This document shows positions 33,195-45,100 of a stretch of 64,000 nucleotides of DNA, piece after piece. Positions within the stretch are counted from its first letter, which is position 1, and each line of letters starts with the position of its first letter. The DNA lies in NCBI GenBank assembly GCA_003991915.1, contig RQTK01000015.1, forward strand, positions 742,085 to 806,084, given 5' to 3'. The notes beneath the pieces are model-generated. The model was not told where the DNA came from, made no database searches, and saw nothing but the letters and a program-made list of their open reading frames with translations. The DNA is from Elysia chlorotica (taxonomy: Eukaryota; Mollusca; Gastropoda; Plakobranchidae). Made by a program: the position numbers and the translations under genes.

Positions 33195-36100
33195 GTAAAT
33201 TGTGTTTTGGGATTTTGATTATGTATATATATATATGCTTGATTGTGGATGAGTTTATGTTATATTTACCTATCATTTAATGAAAACAGAAATGGTGTAA
33301 AAAAAGGATATATATCTTTGAAATAATAATAAAAACATAGGGGTGGTCTCCTTTAGCTTTTAGAAAGCCTTTAAATTTATAATCATGCATCTTTCATCAA
33401 TATATAATTTTGAACATTTGTGAAAGTAAAAGAATTTAATGCTAAGATGACATGCATAAGAATTTTTTTAAATTTTATTTTTAGAGACATTTTATAGTTT
33501 TTCTCTACACATATACTTTTAAAAACATTTCGTTCAATAAATTGGGGCTTAAAAGTGTTCACATACAATCATGTTCTCATGAGTTTATAATTATGTTTAT
33601 TGAAATTAGAGAATGAAGCCACTCACTTAATTTTATGAGCTACTGATCAAACTATGTTTCATTTGTTTTTTCTTTTTTTTTCTTTTTTTTCACAATCAGA
33701 ACATTCTTGGAAACAAGGAAGAGAATGATGAGGAAGCAGCTGAAAGTAATGAACTTTTAAACAAAGTTCCACCAGTGGAACAGGGCAAGTTGGAACGATT
33801 TATATGTCTCTCATTCAATTTAAAAGAACATTAAAAAAATTACATTGATATAATACAATAATAATAACGATATGATCATTAAAAACAAAAATAACAAAGG
33901 GACCTAAAATCTACTTTAATGCTTTGTAGTCATGTCCTGTTTGGCTCCTACAAAGTGCTATTTCTAAAGCCATGACATCATTTCAGGGGATGAGCTTTGA
34001 TTAGTGCAGGGTTTTTACTTTTTGCACCATTGATACTTGGACGTCAAGTCTACAATAGAAATTTCCTTGAAAAGGTGTTATTCTTCAGTGAAAAGATATG
34101 GCATTTTTCCACATGTGTATGGAGACTGATTTTCATATGGTATTAATAAAATCTCTTACTCAATGTACCCAAAAATCAATCATGATTTTACAGTAATAAA
34201 AAAAATGGTTAAAGGAGAAGAAGCCTGGTTAAGTATGAATGAAGAGGTGCAGGACTTATGATATTTTTTTCCTTTTTACTGATCATGAAATTCTCAGGAA
34301 AACTGAAAAAAAAATGATTGAGATCTATCACTTTTACTTATTATCTACATATGTTTATCAGAGTGAAAATAATATCTTAACCAAAATTCTTTAGCCATGT
34401 TGCTGAAATAAAGAAGATTGATATGCGCAGTCAAGGTGTGGGAGATAATCCCAAAGAAAAATAGCCATCCTGCTCTGTGTGTGTGTGTGTGTGTGTGTAG
34501 ATGCACCTGTATTTGGCAGTGTCAGATAACAATATAAGATTGCTTTGGTACCGGATATTTTTGATACATGTATTTTGTTTTTGCTTATAATCGGTTCAAC
34601 GACAAATGTTTTTGACCAACTCTCATAAAAATATCATTCTTACTACACAGAAAACATAATGCATGTATTATTTTAAGTAGAAACCTTTTGTAATAAATTT
34701 TCCCCTTCTCCACAGTGATGAATGTTGTGGTGTTTTTAAAAGATCGATCTGGTATTCATTTCACCCTTGAGGACGCACCCCTTACAAATTGTTCAAGTCT
34801 ACTTCATTTGGTTATCCACGAGCAAGGTCTACCTGCAGAGGCTGCTGATGTCTTCTGTTGCTGGCTCGTATCTCCTATCATAGGTATGAAATTGAACAAT
34901 TTTTCACATGCTCATTTTATTATTTTGTCACAGCTATAGTGTTGTTGTAGTTTGCAAATTAGGCAGTTGGTGATACAGAATACTTTTCAATAAAAAAAAT
35001 AAATGAATTAATTTCAAGAAAATATTATGAGTTCTAAATGGAAACTGTTATTTATCAGATGCTAAAAATTTTAAGCTGTTAGAAATCAAATATTAAAGTA
35101 AAAATAGCGGTTGGGTATTTTTTTTTTGGCTTGGGTTTTGTACTGGTCCTGTTGACTGAAACTATTTTGAGAAATGTCTCAGTTTTCCCCATAGTCGTTC
35201 TTCTTCAAGCTAATAAGGGAAACAAGGGTAATCCAATTCTGGCTGTAGCTTAATTCATTGTAATCTGACGCTATTTTGCAATTCACAAACTCTGCACAGA
35301 AATACAAATAACAATTTTTTTTTTTTTTCAGAACTGCGTTTGAAGAAGCATCACAATCCGTTTGAAGTTGTTCAGAGATGGGACGAGCTTTGTGCAAGAT
35401 ACACAGATGCCAGCAACGATGAAATTCATGACAGTGAGTGAACAAAAATAGAAAAAGCCAAGTTTCTCACATAGAATTAGATGCAATTGCTTTGCACCTT
35501 TCAAAAAAAAAGTTTCAAGTAAATCTACAAGGCTCTGTCCATCCACTGCAGAATGAAGCTGTCTAATCGCTATTTTTCTTATTCTTTGATTGCTATTCAC
35601 CACGTTATGTGTCATCTCCATCTTTTTCCCCGTTGATTACTCTCTGTCCACTTGTTATCATGTAATCCATCAAAATGGTAAACTTTTTAAAAATTTTTTT
35701 ATGGCAAATTCAACCATATTTGAAAATGTTTTTATGGTATTAACTGTTCTGTCTCGGCTTGACTCTTATAGACATTTGGAATTGTTCATTTATTGATCTT
35801 TGGGTGGTTATTAGATTATAGAGAAATTTTTTTTTTTTGTTTACAGTTAGTGATTTTTGTGAACGAATTAATGTTTCATTAAGATCTCCAATGCCTTATG
35901 ATGCAGCCTTATGGGAATTGCCAAAAGAGGGACATGAGTTTAAAAAAAAAAAATTTGAGTTGGATGTCACCCATGTGGTTAGAAAAGAAATGCGTTTATC
36001 TTTAAATTATTTTCAGATGACAAGTCAAATTAAAAGAAGCGGGTGTAATATAGAACTCATCACATTATTAAGTAGAATTTTTAGCCTTTTTTGCTACTGA

Positions 36101-39100
36101 ACAGAGTCAGTTTTGTGATCAAATATGCTACGCTTCTTTTGCAGGAAAATGTCTTAGTTAAAAACAATCCAGCTTGCATTGCTAAATCGTTGTAAAACAA
36201 TGGGCTGCTATTTAAAAATGTCCTCTTTTTGTTATCTTTGTCAGTCTTAATTCAACTGATGTATTTAAAAACACAATTTTTGTGTTGTATTTCATTAACC
36301 TTTAAAAATGTGTTTCATTATTCAGGTGAACCTGTGCTCATGGTGCAGAGGGACTGCTTCTTTAGAAAGGAACAAGAAAAACACGTATGTTATTGAGTGT
36401 TTGAGAATAAAGAATTATCGTTGGTGGTGGTTTTCAGTTTTCTTTTGTTTGCATTATATGATCAGATATGGTTTTTTAAAGGAACTTTTCTATAACTTTT
36501 TTTTCTGTTTCAAAATTATTTGTAATTAACTTGAATCTTTTCTTAATAGCTTCCCTCAAGCAATGAATAGAGAAGATCCTAATAAATTTGATGAGAATAC
36601 TGGTATTTTTGGTGATAGTTTATTTATTTTTTTAAATACAAAATAAATATACTCCTTTGCTTCTACAGATTCAGAATGAGCAAATACTGTGCTTGTTGTA
36701 CCATGAAGCCAAATACAATGTGATTGAGGGACGGTACATCTTGCATGAAGAAGATTACCATTACCTTGCTGGTATCCAAGCCCTCATTCATCTGGGTTCC
36801 TTTGATTCCCACCAGCATGTGATTGCAAACTACAGGTATGTGGAAACGAGCAATAATTATAATTTAGACAGGTCTTCTCTTTAAGATAAGATTTAAAAAA
36901 AATGCCTGTATTGAAACCAGGTACAACTCATGGACCTTCTTGTTCTTTTCACTTATCCACAATTGTTAATCTAGGATTCAGTTCATTCAATCTTCTTTAC
37001 AACCATTGTAGCTGTTAGATCCACAATTATCTTTCTGTAAGACCTTTTGGCTTTTGATTTTTAGTTTAATAAAGTCTGTTGCTGGTCTTTATTTTTTATA
37101 TAATGTTCTTTGCTGGTGGCGTAGCTTTTGTTTCAAGGCTCAGATACAATAATATTAAACATCATACAATAGACACCTCAACTAACAAAGTCTCATAATT
37201 ATATATTCTCATAAACAGAATCTTACATGGTTTTTTTCCCCCTCTTTGATTGGACTCTTAATTTGAATTAATTCTGACTGTATTGACTCTCCTAATTCAA
37301 AGCTCGTTCCACCAAAAGGAATTACAATAGTACTGTCTTTCAAGCAGCATTCAATGCTTATTGCTGCCCAAGATGTGCCTTTGGAATAAATGGGGTTGGG
37401 AGAAGGTTGTCAGAGAAAGAAAACGGAAGGATATTCCGATAAATGCATTTCATCCTTTGTGCTATTAAAAACCCTCTATGACATTCCTGTTTCAGTTGTT
37501 GTCAACCATGAATTTGTTTGTATTTTTTTTTAAGTTTTAATCTTTTTTTTGTGGTAATATCAGTACATTTTATTACAGATTCTCCAGATGCTCAGTCAAT
37601 TTCTTTTTACATTTTCATTCACCTTGAATCCTTCTTAAAGTACTGGATTGTATTAGAATAAATTGCTAAGCCTTTTGTTTTGTTTTATTGTCCCACAGAG
37701 CTGATCTCATAAAGTTCTACCCTGAGCACATGTACTCCCAGCCACGCTTTGGTTTCCTGAAGCGGAGCAACTCGCACACAACGCCTGTAGAGGAGCTCTT
37801 CATGGAGGCCCATCGCAGGGCCAGCGAGGAGCTGGCACACATCGCCTCCAGGGACAACTTAGGGCAACTCTACCGCAAGTACCTGGAGCTTCTGTGGACA
37901 TATCCTTTCTATGGGTGAGTTGCGAAGTTCTCCTCCGTTTATTTTTCTTTGTACCTCTTGCTTTTCTCATTATAAAACCATAAATGGGTTTTTGTGTTGA
38001 CCAATTTCCATAAAAGAAACAATTAAAAAAAATTTTTTTTCAAATACTTTGTTAATGATAACCTTTAACAACATCTGAATTGAAAGAGATAAAAAACAGT
38101 TTCCACACATCCTGGAATTCCTGGAAATCCTTTGTTTTTAGTTTTGGAAGTACTGGAATTGTATTGATAAGTCCTGGAAATCCTGGAAAGTTGTTGTTTT
38201 GGTCCTGGCATGTTACAGTTTGCCAAGAAATGTTGGTCGCTATCTGTCGACTTACCCAAGAAAAGTTCTGAACTGGTATTTAACAAAAAGAACAACTAAA
38301 ACATTTGCTCATTGTGCATGTATGTCAGTCAATATGAGGCTTTTCTAAATACCTTGGGTGGAGCAAGATTGTAATCATGATTATTTTCTTCCGGTCTTAC
38401 TAAAGGTGTCTTTTTTTATCATCAATAATGTTAAACCTAGTGTAGATAAAGCAAACGGTAGAATCCCTGAGAATACTTTGCTTTAACTTTGACTTCAGAA
38501 AAACTTTAAGTAGTCTTGAACATGAAAATTAATAAGTATTTTTTTTTTAATCACATCATGTATTATGTAAACGTTAGAAGAGATCATTAAACTTTTTTTT
38601 TAATTTCAGAGGAGCCTTTTTCAATGGTGTCGTGGAAGGCAAGACAAGCAGGCTGCGCCGTTTCATTCTTCCAAATCCTGATATCAGAGTGAAAGTGTGC
38701 ATAAACACTGAGGGTGTCTGTCTCTTCAACCAGGCAAAAGCAGTAAGTTAGCAAGAGCATGAAGATAAGTCAGTTGTTCATTGGAACATGTCCTAGAGCT
38801 GACAAAATGATTCATTATTTTATGACAATTTTATGTGCTGCATCACACAATACAGGGCAGGGATACCATAACTCCTGTCTTAGCCGGTCGCATTAAACTT
38901 ACACTGACCCTACCAGTAAAGGGCGAAATCGCCAGGGCTCGAACCACGAACCTCCTGCGTCGGAGCAGAACTGTTTTTTAAATGTTTTATTGATGTTTCT
39001 TAACTGTAATAACTTGGATTCAGGCTTTTTTCAAGAAAGCAGACAACACACATCCCTTAAATTTATAGAAATGTTATGGCTATAATTGTGGAGTTGTGAT

Positions 39101-42100
39101 CAATGGGTTACAATTATTATTTTAACCCTGTCAAGTTGGAGTCGCTGTAAACTATGTTGGGGGATGTTATATGTTGAATGTTAAGTCTCGGGGGACTCAG
39201 GCTTGAAAGGGTTCAGGAATTAAATGGAAAAATTGAGATCCAAAACATACTTTGCAGTGAAAAACATATAAGACACATGTGCTTCACATTCTTACAAATG
39301 TCCAGCTATCCGAAAGATTAATAAGGCTTTTTTATTTTCATTTGCCGAGAGTTTTCTGTGATTAGCTGTTATAAAGTTATTTTTTTTTTTGCACTATGTT
39401 CTGTTATGAATCCTATTAGATTGTTTCTAGCTTTAACAAAGCTATTGAAATCAAAATTCAATTTCAAAGATTAAATGGTTTTACATGTATGTGTTTAGAT
39501 TGAATATCTCTAGCTTAAAATCATATATTTTGTTGTAGCTTCCTTGTTTGAGAAGCTGTCCTTTAAAGTTCAATAAATCATGTTTGTTGTTCACAAAATC
39601 CAATTAAAAAAAATGCTGTTTTTTAGATGTTGAAAAAGCATTGATTACAAAATCTATACTTGTCCATTATGATTAAGGAAAGCCCATATATTTACTTGTT
39701 TTCAACATTGATTAATGCTAGTTCACAATTTCTGCAGGATCTACTTCTGTACGTGCCCTTCACACAACTCTCGTGGACTTGGCAAGACTTGCCGTGGGAC
39801 GGAGACAGCGACCCCCCACCCACTCTCATGCTGCAGTTCATTTGTGACGAGCAGGCGGAGAATCAGCCGGGGAAACCAGTTACCAAACTACTGCAGGTCT
39901 ACTCCAGGGAGGTAAGGAGGAAATCACAAGATAAATAATTATATACATGTATGAGTCCTTAGGCATTCTGACAAAATGTGTTGTATGTGGGCAAAGGTTT
40001 GTTTGTTGTTGTTTTTTTGCTGCTAAGGCTTTAAATTAAAAAAAATTTTTAAAAAAGAGACTCCACATCGGGTCAACATTGATATGATTTCAAAACCTGA
40101 TATATTACCATAAAGAATGGCTAATTTACAACTCTTGAAACTCACCAAATATTTGAAGTTGAAGGATCAATTTAGAAGCCGGGGTAATTAAAATTGTGTA
40201 GGAATAATATATGTTGAGGCATTCCCAACTTGAATCAACGGACACAAAATTGAATGAGGGTATTTTAATATATAAAATATTTTGGCTTAATTGAGCCTTC
40301 TTCACTACACAAATGACAAGGAAAAGATTACAAACATCAGACAGAGGGTAGCAAAATTCTTATGATCAGGCTAGCAGCAAACAAGCCCTGTTAGCAGTTT
40401 TTGGCAAACAGATTATCATTCAGGTCTCCTCGGTGGCAATCTAGTCAAGACAAAGAGTGAGTGAGGTTGTTTTTGTTTTGTTCCACATATAAGAAAAAAT
40501 TGATCGTTTTAAACGTAAATGGCCATCATTCATCTTAAACTTTTATTCTCAGGCTCGGCTAATGGACGCACTTATAGAGACTTGTGTGAGGAGAAAGTTG
40601 GAGAGTTTGGCTTCAAATGCTGACGCAGATTTCGTTGATGGAGGAGTTGGAGGTGAATGCCCCATTTTAAATTTTGATAAAGTTTTAGATACCATAGAAG
40701 TAATCAAAAATGCCTTTTTTGTTATTTGTTGCATAATTTTAAGTGTTAATACCTCATTTATACATTTTTAGGAGAAAAGTCCAGAGATTTTTGAATCTGT
40801 CATTAAAAATTTTTTTGGTGCCATTGTAGATTTTACATGGCTATACTACGTACTAGAGGAATAGTTAGGGCGTTAGATCACCATTGAAAAGGTTTCATAC
40901 CCTGCACAGAAAAAAAAACAACTTTCTGCCTACCACCGTTTAACCCAGCTTGGAATAGGTTGTCATGGTACAAGTAATGTATGGTGAGGAAAGTCATGGC
41001 ATCCTTCCTCACAATTCTCTTTGCCAGAACAGGATTCCTAAATGAGTAAATCTTGGTTCCCAAGGCTCTGTCAAAGAGAATGGATTTAAAAATTAAACAA
41101 ACCAATTCAACATGGGTCTTTCAAATATTTTTTAATTATATTAATGAGAAACTCTGTTTTAGAATAAGTATATAAGCTCTGCACACTCTGATTATATTAT
41201 GGAACATTTATATTTCTCACATAATCTGTAATTCTTCTTGTGGGGAATAGAGGGGCATCAGAGCCCTGGGGTAGTACATAGGCTTCCAACACAGTAGGTC
41301 TGTGGTTCGAGCCCCTCTCTGACAATTTTGTTACCACTGGTTCAAACGATAGCAGCATAATGTGATCGGCTGAGACATAGTCATGGTATTATTCATATTG
41401 TCTCTATGTGGCAGCTCATAAACTTGTCAAACATTTATCTTGGGGCCTATTCACAATACAGCTTATATGTGTGCTAAGCATCAACAAACAAACAAAACGT
41501 TTAATTGGGACATTTTATTTTATTTTGAACAGCAATAAATGGCTTGCACAAATTAAAAAAACAAAACAACCCAATAATATTGGACCTCAAATCATGCTCA
41601 GTTCACTTTCTGTCTAACAGATACATCAGAGAGGAAATTATTAAACAAGTTGGAAAAGTTGACCCTGGAAACTTATACCCAAGATGGTAAGAGATTTTAC
41701 ATTTCCTTTCCATGTAGAAATGTTCATTTTTTAAGTGAAATAAATATGGGCATCTAGTGTTGAGAAGGGGAAAAGAATTTAATATTAATGAATTATAATA
41801 ATAAAATTATTTTTATCTCTAATACATATATAATGTGCAGTTGTTGTTTTTTTCATTACTTTAGTTAGTTAGGTAACAAAAAAATCTAGTCTTTAAAAAT
41901 GATTTAAGAAGTTGGCCATGGACAGTTAAAGTATTACTGGTTACTTGGTCTGTATTTGAAAAAAAAATTTTGAATCTACTCAGAAAAAAAGGAAGCTGGA
42001 GGAATATTCACCCTCTTTTTTCAGTGATGTGAATTTGTTATGTTTTTCTTAACTTGCTTTTATTTTAAAGCTTGCTCTCTAACTCTCTCTCTTTAAAATC

Positions 42101-42132
42101 TTATACAAGGTGAACAACTGGAATCAGCCTAG
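33177..42132 (+). CDS. FRMD8: FERM domain-containing protein 8 (12 coding exons, 436 aa)
   Basis: FRMD8 is a FERM-domain adaptor. In mammals it binds the cytoplasmic tail of iRhoms and stabilises iRhom/ADAM17 complexes at the cell surface; Drosophila Bili is the insect relative. Join: 33177-33194, 33700-33784, 34716-34883, 35332-35433, 36326-36384, 36669-36835, 37699-37914, 38610-38742, 39738-39911, 40553-40652, 41621-41686, 42110-42132. Total 1311 nt, with all phases consistent. Family-typical blocks line up in order: the F1 lobe (about 36-123: VVVFLKDRSG, DVFCCWLVSPII, NPFEVVQRWDELCARYT), the F2 lobe (about 125-275: VQRDCFFRKEQE, NEQILCLLYHEAKYNVIEGR, YLELLWTYPFYGGAFF), and the F3 lobe (about 276-390: INTEGVCLFN, LSWTWQDLPWDGD, LLQVYSREARLMDALIE). 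Human FRMD8 is 464 aa. The start ATG at 33177 and the tiny last exon are the least certain parts, and the C-terminal tail is shorter than in vertebrates. Introns carry two SINE copies. Confidence 0.9.
33700..33784 (+). CDS. FRMD8: FRMD8 exon 2
   Basis: An acidic N-terminal segment (NILGNKEENDEEAAESNELL ...) after a strong T-rich acceptor. It ends ...CAGG followed by gcaagt, a GC-type donor. Ending instead at the GT of gttgga (33789) would put exon 3 out of frame with an early stop. Phase 1. Confidence 0.7.
34716..34883 (+). CDS. FRMD8: FRMD8 exon 3 (FERM F1 lobe)
   Basis: Acceptor tctccacag, donor gtatga, phase 1 in and 1 out. It encodes MNVVVFLKDRSGIHFTLEDA through FCCWLVSPII, the ubiquitin-like F1 start. 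Confidence 0.92.
35332..35433 (+). CDS. FRMD8: FRMD8 exon 4 (FERM F1 lobe end)
   Basis: Acceptor T(14)cag, donor gtgagt, phase 1 in and 1 out. It encodes ELRLKKHHNPFEVVQRWDEL, then CARYTDASNDEIHD. Confidence 0.93.
35847..36100 (+). other. Unexplained open frame with acceptor inside FRMD8 intron 4
   Basis: A good acceptor (T-rich then tttacag) precedes an 84-codon frame that is phase-compatible with exon 4. It reads (I)SDFCERINVSLRSPMPYDA and continues to a TGA at 36098-36100. No donor is obvious inside. It has no counterpart in FRMD8 and I do not recognise it. It could be an alternative 3'-terminal exon giving a truncated FRMD8, or an inserted gene fragment. Confidence 0.3.
36326..36384 (+). 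CDS. FRMD8: FRMD8 exon 5 (F2 lobe start)
   Basis: Acceptor attattcag, donor gtatgt. It encodes (S)EPVLMVQRDCFFRKEQEKH, matching the family's E-P-x-L-x-x-x-R-x-x-F-F block. Phase 1 in, 0 out. Joining exon 4 directly to exon 5 gives the family-consistent protein. Confidence 0.92.
36669..36835 (+). CDS. FRMD8: FRMD8 exon 6 (F2 lobe)
   Basis: Acceptor cttctacag, donor gtatgt, phase 0 in and 2 out. It contains NEQILCLLYHEAKYNVIEGR. Confidence 0.94.
37699..37914 (+). CDS. FRMD8: FRMD8 exon 7 (F2 lobe end)
   Basis: Acceptor tcccacag, donor gtgagt, phase 2 in and 2 out. It encodes ADLIKFYPEHMYSQPRFGFL through YLELLWTYPFYG. Markedly richer in G+C than the flanking introns. Confidence 0.94.
38610..38742 (+). 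CDS. FRMD8: FRMD8 exon 8 (F3 lobe start)
   Basis: Acceptor taatttcag, donor gtaagt, phase 2 in and 0 out. It encodes GAFFNGVVEGKTSRLRRFIL through CINTEGVCLFNQAKA. Confidence 0.94.
38815..38975 (-). mobile_element. SINE copy in FRMD8 intron 8
   Basis: TATGACAATTTTATGTGCTG, gggcagggataccat, cctgtcttagccggtcgcatt, ccagtaaagggcgaaatcgcc and the B-box-like gggctcgaaccacgaacctc follow the family order. The tail half (GGTTGG...) is missing. Confidence 0.7.
39738..39911 (+). CDS. FRMD8: FRMD8 exon 9 (F3 lobe)
   Basis: Acceptor tttctgcag, donor gtaagg, phase 0 both sides. It encodes DLLLYVPFTQLSWTWQDLPW through KLLQVYSRE, the PH-like F3 core. Confidence 0.94.
40553..40652 (+). CDS. FRMD8: FRMD8 exon 10 (F3 C-terminal helix)
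   Basis: Acceptor attctcag, donor gtgaat, phase 0 in and 1 out. It encodes ARLMDALIETCVRRKLESLA, then SNADADFVDGGVG. Confidence 0.9.
41249..41495 (+). mobile_element. SINE copy in FRMD8 intron 10
   Basis: + orientation, with tRNA-like head agagccctggggtagtacat and B-box-like GTGGTTCGAGCCCC. The body follows in reverse-complement order to the - strand copies (agcataatgtgatcggctga, ggggcctattcacaatacag), ending in a CAACAAACAAACAAA tail. The head is strong enough to be mistaken for a tRNA gene, but the cloverleaf does not close. Confidence 0.75.
41621..41686 (+). CDS. FRMD8: FRMD8 exon 11
   Basis: Acceptor tgtctaacag, donor gtaaga, phase 1 in and 1 out. It encodes (D)TSERKLLNKLEKLTLETYTQD. 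This tail has no clear vertebrate match, but splice signals and phase fit. Confidence 0.75.
42110..42132 (+). CDS. FRMD8: FRMD8 exon 12 (7 codons and stop)
   Basis: The acceptor ttatacaag has a pyrimidine-rich upstream tract (ctctctctc). It encodes (G)EQLESA and stops at TAG. Small, so the terminal exon assignment is tentative; a different 3' exon further downstream remains possible. Confidence 0.55.
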
Positions 42133-45100
42133 AGCAGCATCATGACTTTTCAACACTTGCCCTTCCAGTGTCATCCAAACAGCTGAAAATAGAAATGTCT
42201 CCAGCTTTTATGTTATTAGATTCAACGCCTGAATTCTTATTCTGTGATATTTCCTTAGTTGCATGTTTTAAAGTTAATGCTTGATACAGTAGTATCATGG
42301 TGTTTTGAGTATGTTATTTGTGTCTCAATGTAAGGTTTCATATAAGGTTTTATATATTTGTAATTTGTCTTCTTAAAGTCTCATTATGGGTAAATTAACA
42401 GCATTGAAAACACCTGAGAATTAGGTAATTGTCAAATTGTAGAAGCACTAGTTTTAACTCCATTACAAAGCACAGGCATGTAATTTCTTGGTGATGCTAG
42501 AAAAGCTAAGATATTCATTTTGCCTTTTCTACGCTTCTTATTTTTTTTTATTTATGTAATTTGTCTCAGCAATTAATATGTGGTTTTGGTACATTATATT
42601 GGAAAGAAATGGACTTGCTTACCCTTTTGTTTGTCTTTCATACAATGTTATTTTGTCAAGAAATTTTTTTTATAAAAATTGCTCCACGTTTTACATTTTT
42701 CTTAATCCCAAAATTGGAACTTTTTACCCTGAAAAAAAAAAAGGTCGGCCCATAAAAAAAACCTCATTAATTCAGTTTTAACATTAAAAAATATGTAAAG
42801 GTTTTGATACCCTCACATGAAATGCTTTTCTCTTTAAAGAATACCTCAATGTATTTATTTATCATATTCTCTTTACAACACCAACAGTATACATGTACAG
42901 TGTATTGTATTTCACCTGCCATTTTGATAAAATTCTCATGTGTCCAGAACGGAAGCTGTATACAAAAATATATGTGCAATTTATCAACCTTTTGTTTGGT
43001 TTTCTTCCATCAAGCTAGCTGCTGGAAGTTTAACACTCCAAAATGAACTTAAATATGAATCGTTTTACAGTGAGTGAGAATTGTGTTAGCATACTGTAGG
43101 CTTGGTTGACCTATTTAACTTTCAATAATTTTGAATTTCCAAATTATATATTTAGACTGGGAATTTTAGCTACAGTTTGTTGAAGAAAAAGATAATCATT
43201 GTAAATGTTTTTTTCTTGTTTCATCTTTTTTGTTTTAAGTCAATTTTATCATATGAATTACTGACAAAAGGTCATTTAATGACAACTTTTTAGGTTTTTA
43301 TTGATTCCCTTCCAATATTATATAAATATTTAGCTAAATTCAGTCATTTTAGGTTTATTTCCATTTTTTTCCATATTTTGTTGTTGCATTTTTATCATGT
43401 TATTTAAATCTCAAATGTATTTGGTCGTTGTTTGTGGTCTAGTAAAAGATAGACTGCCATAAAAAGTTGCTTTCTTGTTCAATACAAATGCACACATTCT
43501 GTGAAACTTTTTTTATTTGGCCAAAATGTTAATTTCATCTCCCTTTTAATTGAGAAATCCATTCTGCTGAATCAAATTGTTTATTCATGTGCATTAAAGC
43601 AATTAAAATGCATCTCTCTATGATGTTTTGGTAGGTTTGAGTAGCTTACATAATTTGTAGCAGATGGCTTTAATATGTTTTATTTGTTATTTAAATATTT
43701 TGCTGATAGGATATACCTACACTTCACTGCAATTTGATTTACTTTTTGAAGCAAAGGGAACAATAGAAATGAAAAAATGTCACTTGTTCTTTTACCAGGG
43801 TGTATGCAGTTCCATGTTGGTCAAAGACAGGGGTGTGAAAAGATATCAAATTCTTTTATTTATGTTTTTATTTAAATGGACATATCCAGGGTTTTTAAAA
43901 GTAAATTTTACCAATGTTTTCGAAAAAAATTTTTTTACTATAGCATAGTAAATTTCTGTAGTGCTGTGTTTGTATTTTACTTAACTCTTCTTTTGGAACA
44001 CAGGCAAATCTTCTGTTTAATAAACTTGTTGATCATTGTACTTAAAATTTTGTGCATGTGTTAGGATTGACTCTGACAGTCTCTTATGTCGTTTCTAGTT
44101 CTATTTCCACCTTTTTTTTTCTTCTAAGTTTTCACGAGTGAATACTTTATCTACTGTATCTTATTTATGCAAGTCATAGACTCAGCAAGAACATATGTCA
44201 ACATAAATTTACATTCAGTTTTTTTTTTCAAATTTTTTTTTAAAATGCTACATGTATTGTAAGCTTGAAGAAGAGATGGTGGATTTTGTAAATAATTCTT
44301 CACAAAAAAAGCCCTACAAACACCAATTGTGTTAAGGGAAACTCTCTACATCTTTATTGTAGAGCTTGGGGGCTTAAATTTTATGGAAAGAGTAAATTAG
44401 ACCATGGCTAAGAAATTAAATGATTTCAGGGTCCTCCTCACAAAATCGGAAACCCCAAGTATCTTTTTGAATTTACAGTATACATACTAATGCTTCTAGA
44501 TAAACTTTAGAGTCAATTTATACCCATACCTTGGAATGTATACTTCCTATTTTATACCTATGAAAATTATGTAAACCATTAACTCTTGACATGTAATCAT
44601 ATCTTTTATCAACACTTCTTTGTAATCCATTTATTGTTCATTATTTAAGCATATCATGAAAATGGCATTTAATCAGTACCAAGAATTATTAATGGTGATT
44701 AATTTAGATATATCATAGTTTGGACCTACATGATTGTTTTAATCTGTTGGCAATGTCACAGATGAGAAGGCAGTAGGTCAGTGTTACTGAAAGAGGGTTA
44801 GAGAGGGGATCCTCCACAGAGTAAAGCCACCCTAGTTTAAAAAAAAATTATTTAGGTTTAATATTTGTTATGTAACCTAGATTCATCTAAGGAAAGAATG
44901 CTGATAGGGAAAAACAGCTATTATTTCCATTCCTCCATGTAAAAATTATCCTATTTCATTTCTAATACACTCCAAATTTTTAGTATGTTAGAAATGATAT
45001 AGGATTATTTAACTCAGATAATGCAATAATGAAGGAAAACGAACCAGAAAAGGAATCTACATTAAAGACTAATCAACAGCGTGTCCCATTCATGTACATG

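Noticed and set aside
41249-41330. tRNA gene-like A and B boxes
   Set aside because: It is the head of a SINE: the same body follows as in other copies, and the acceptor stem and cloverleaf do not pair.
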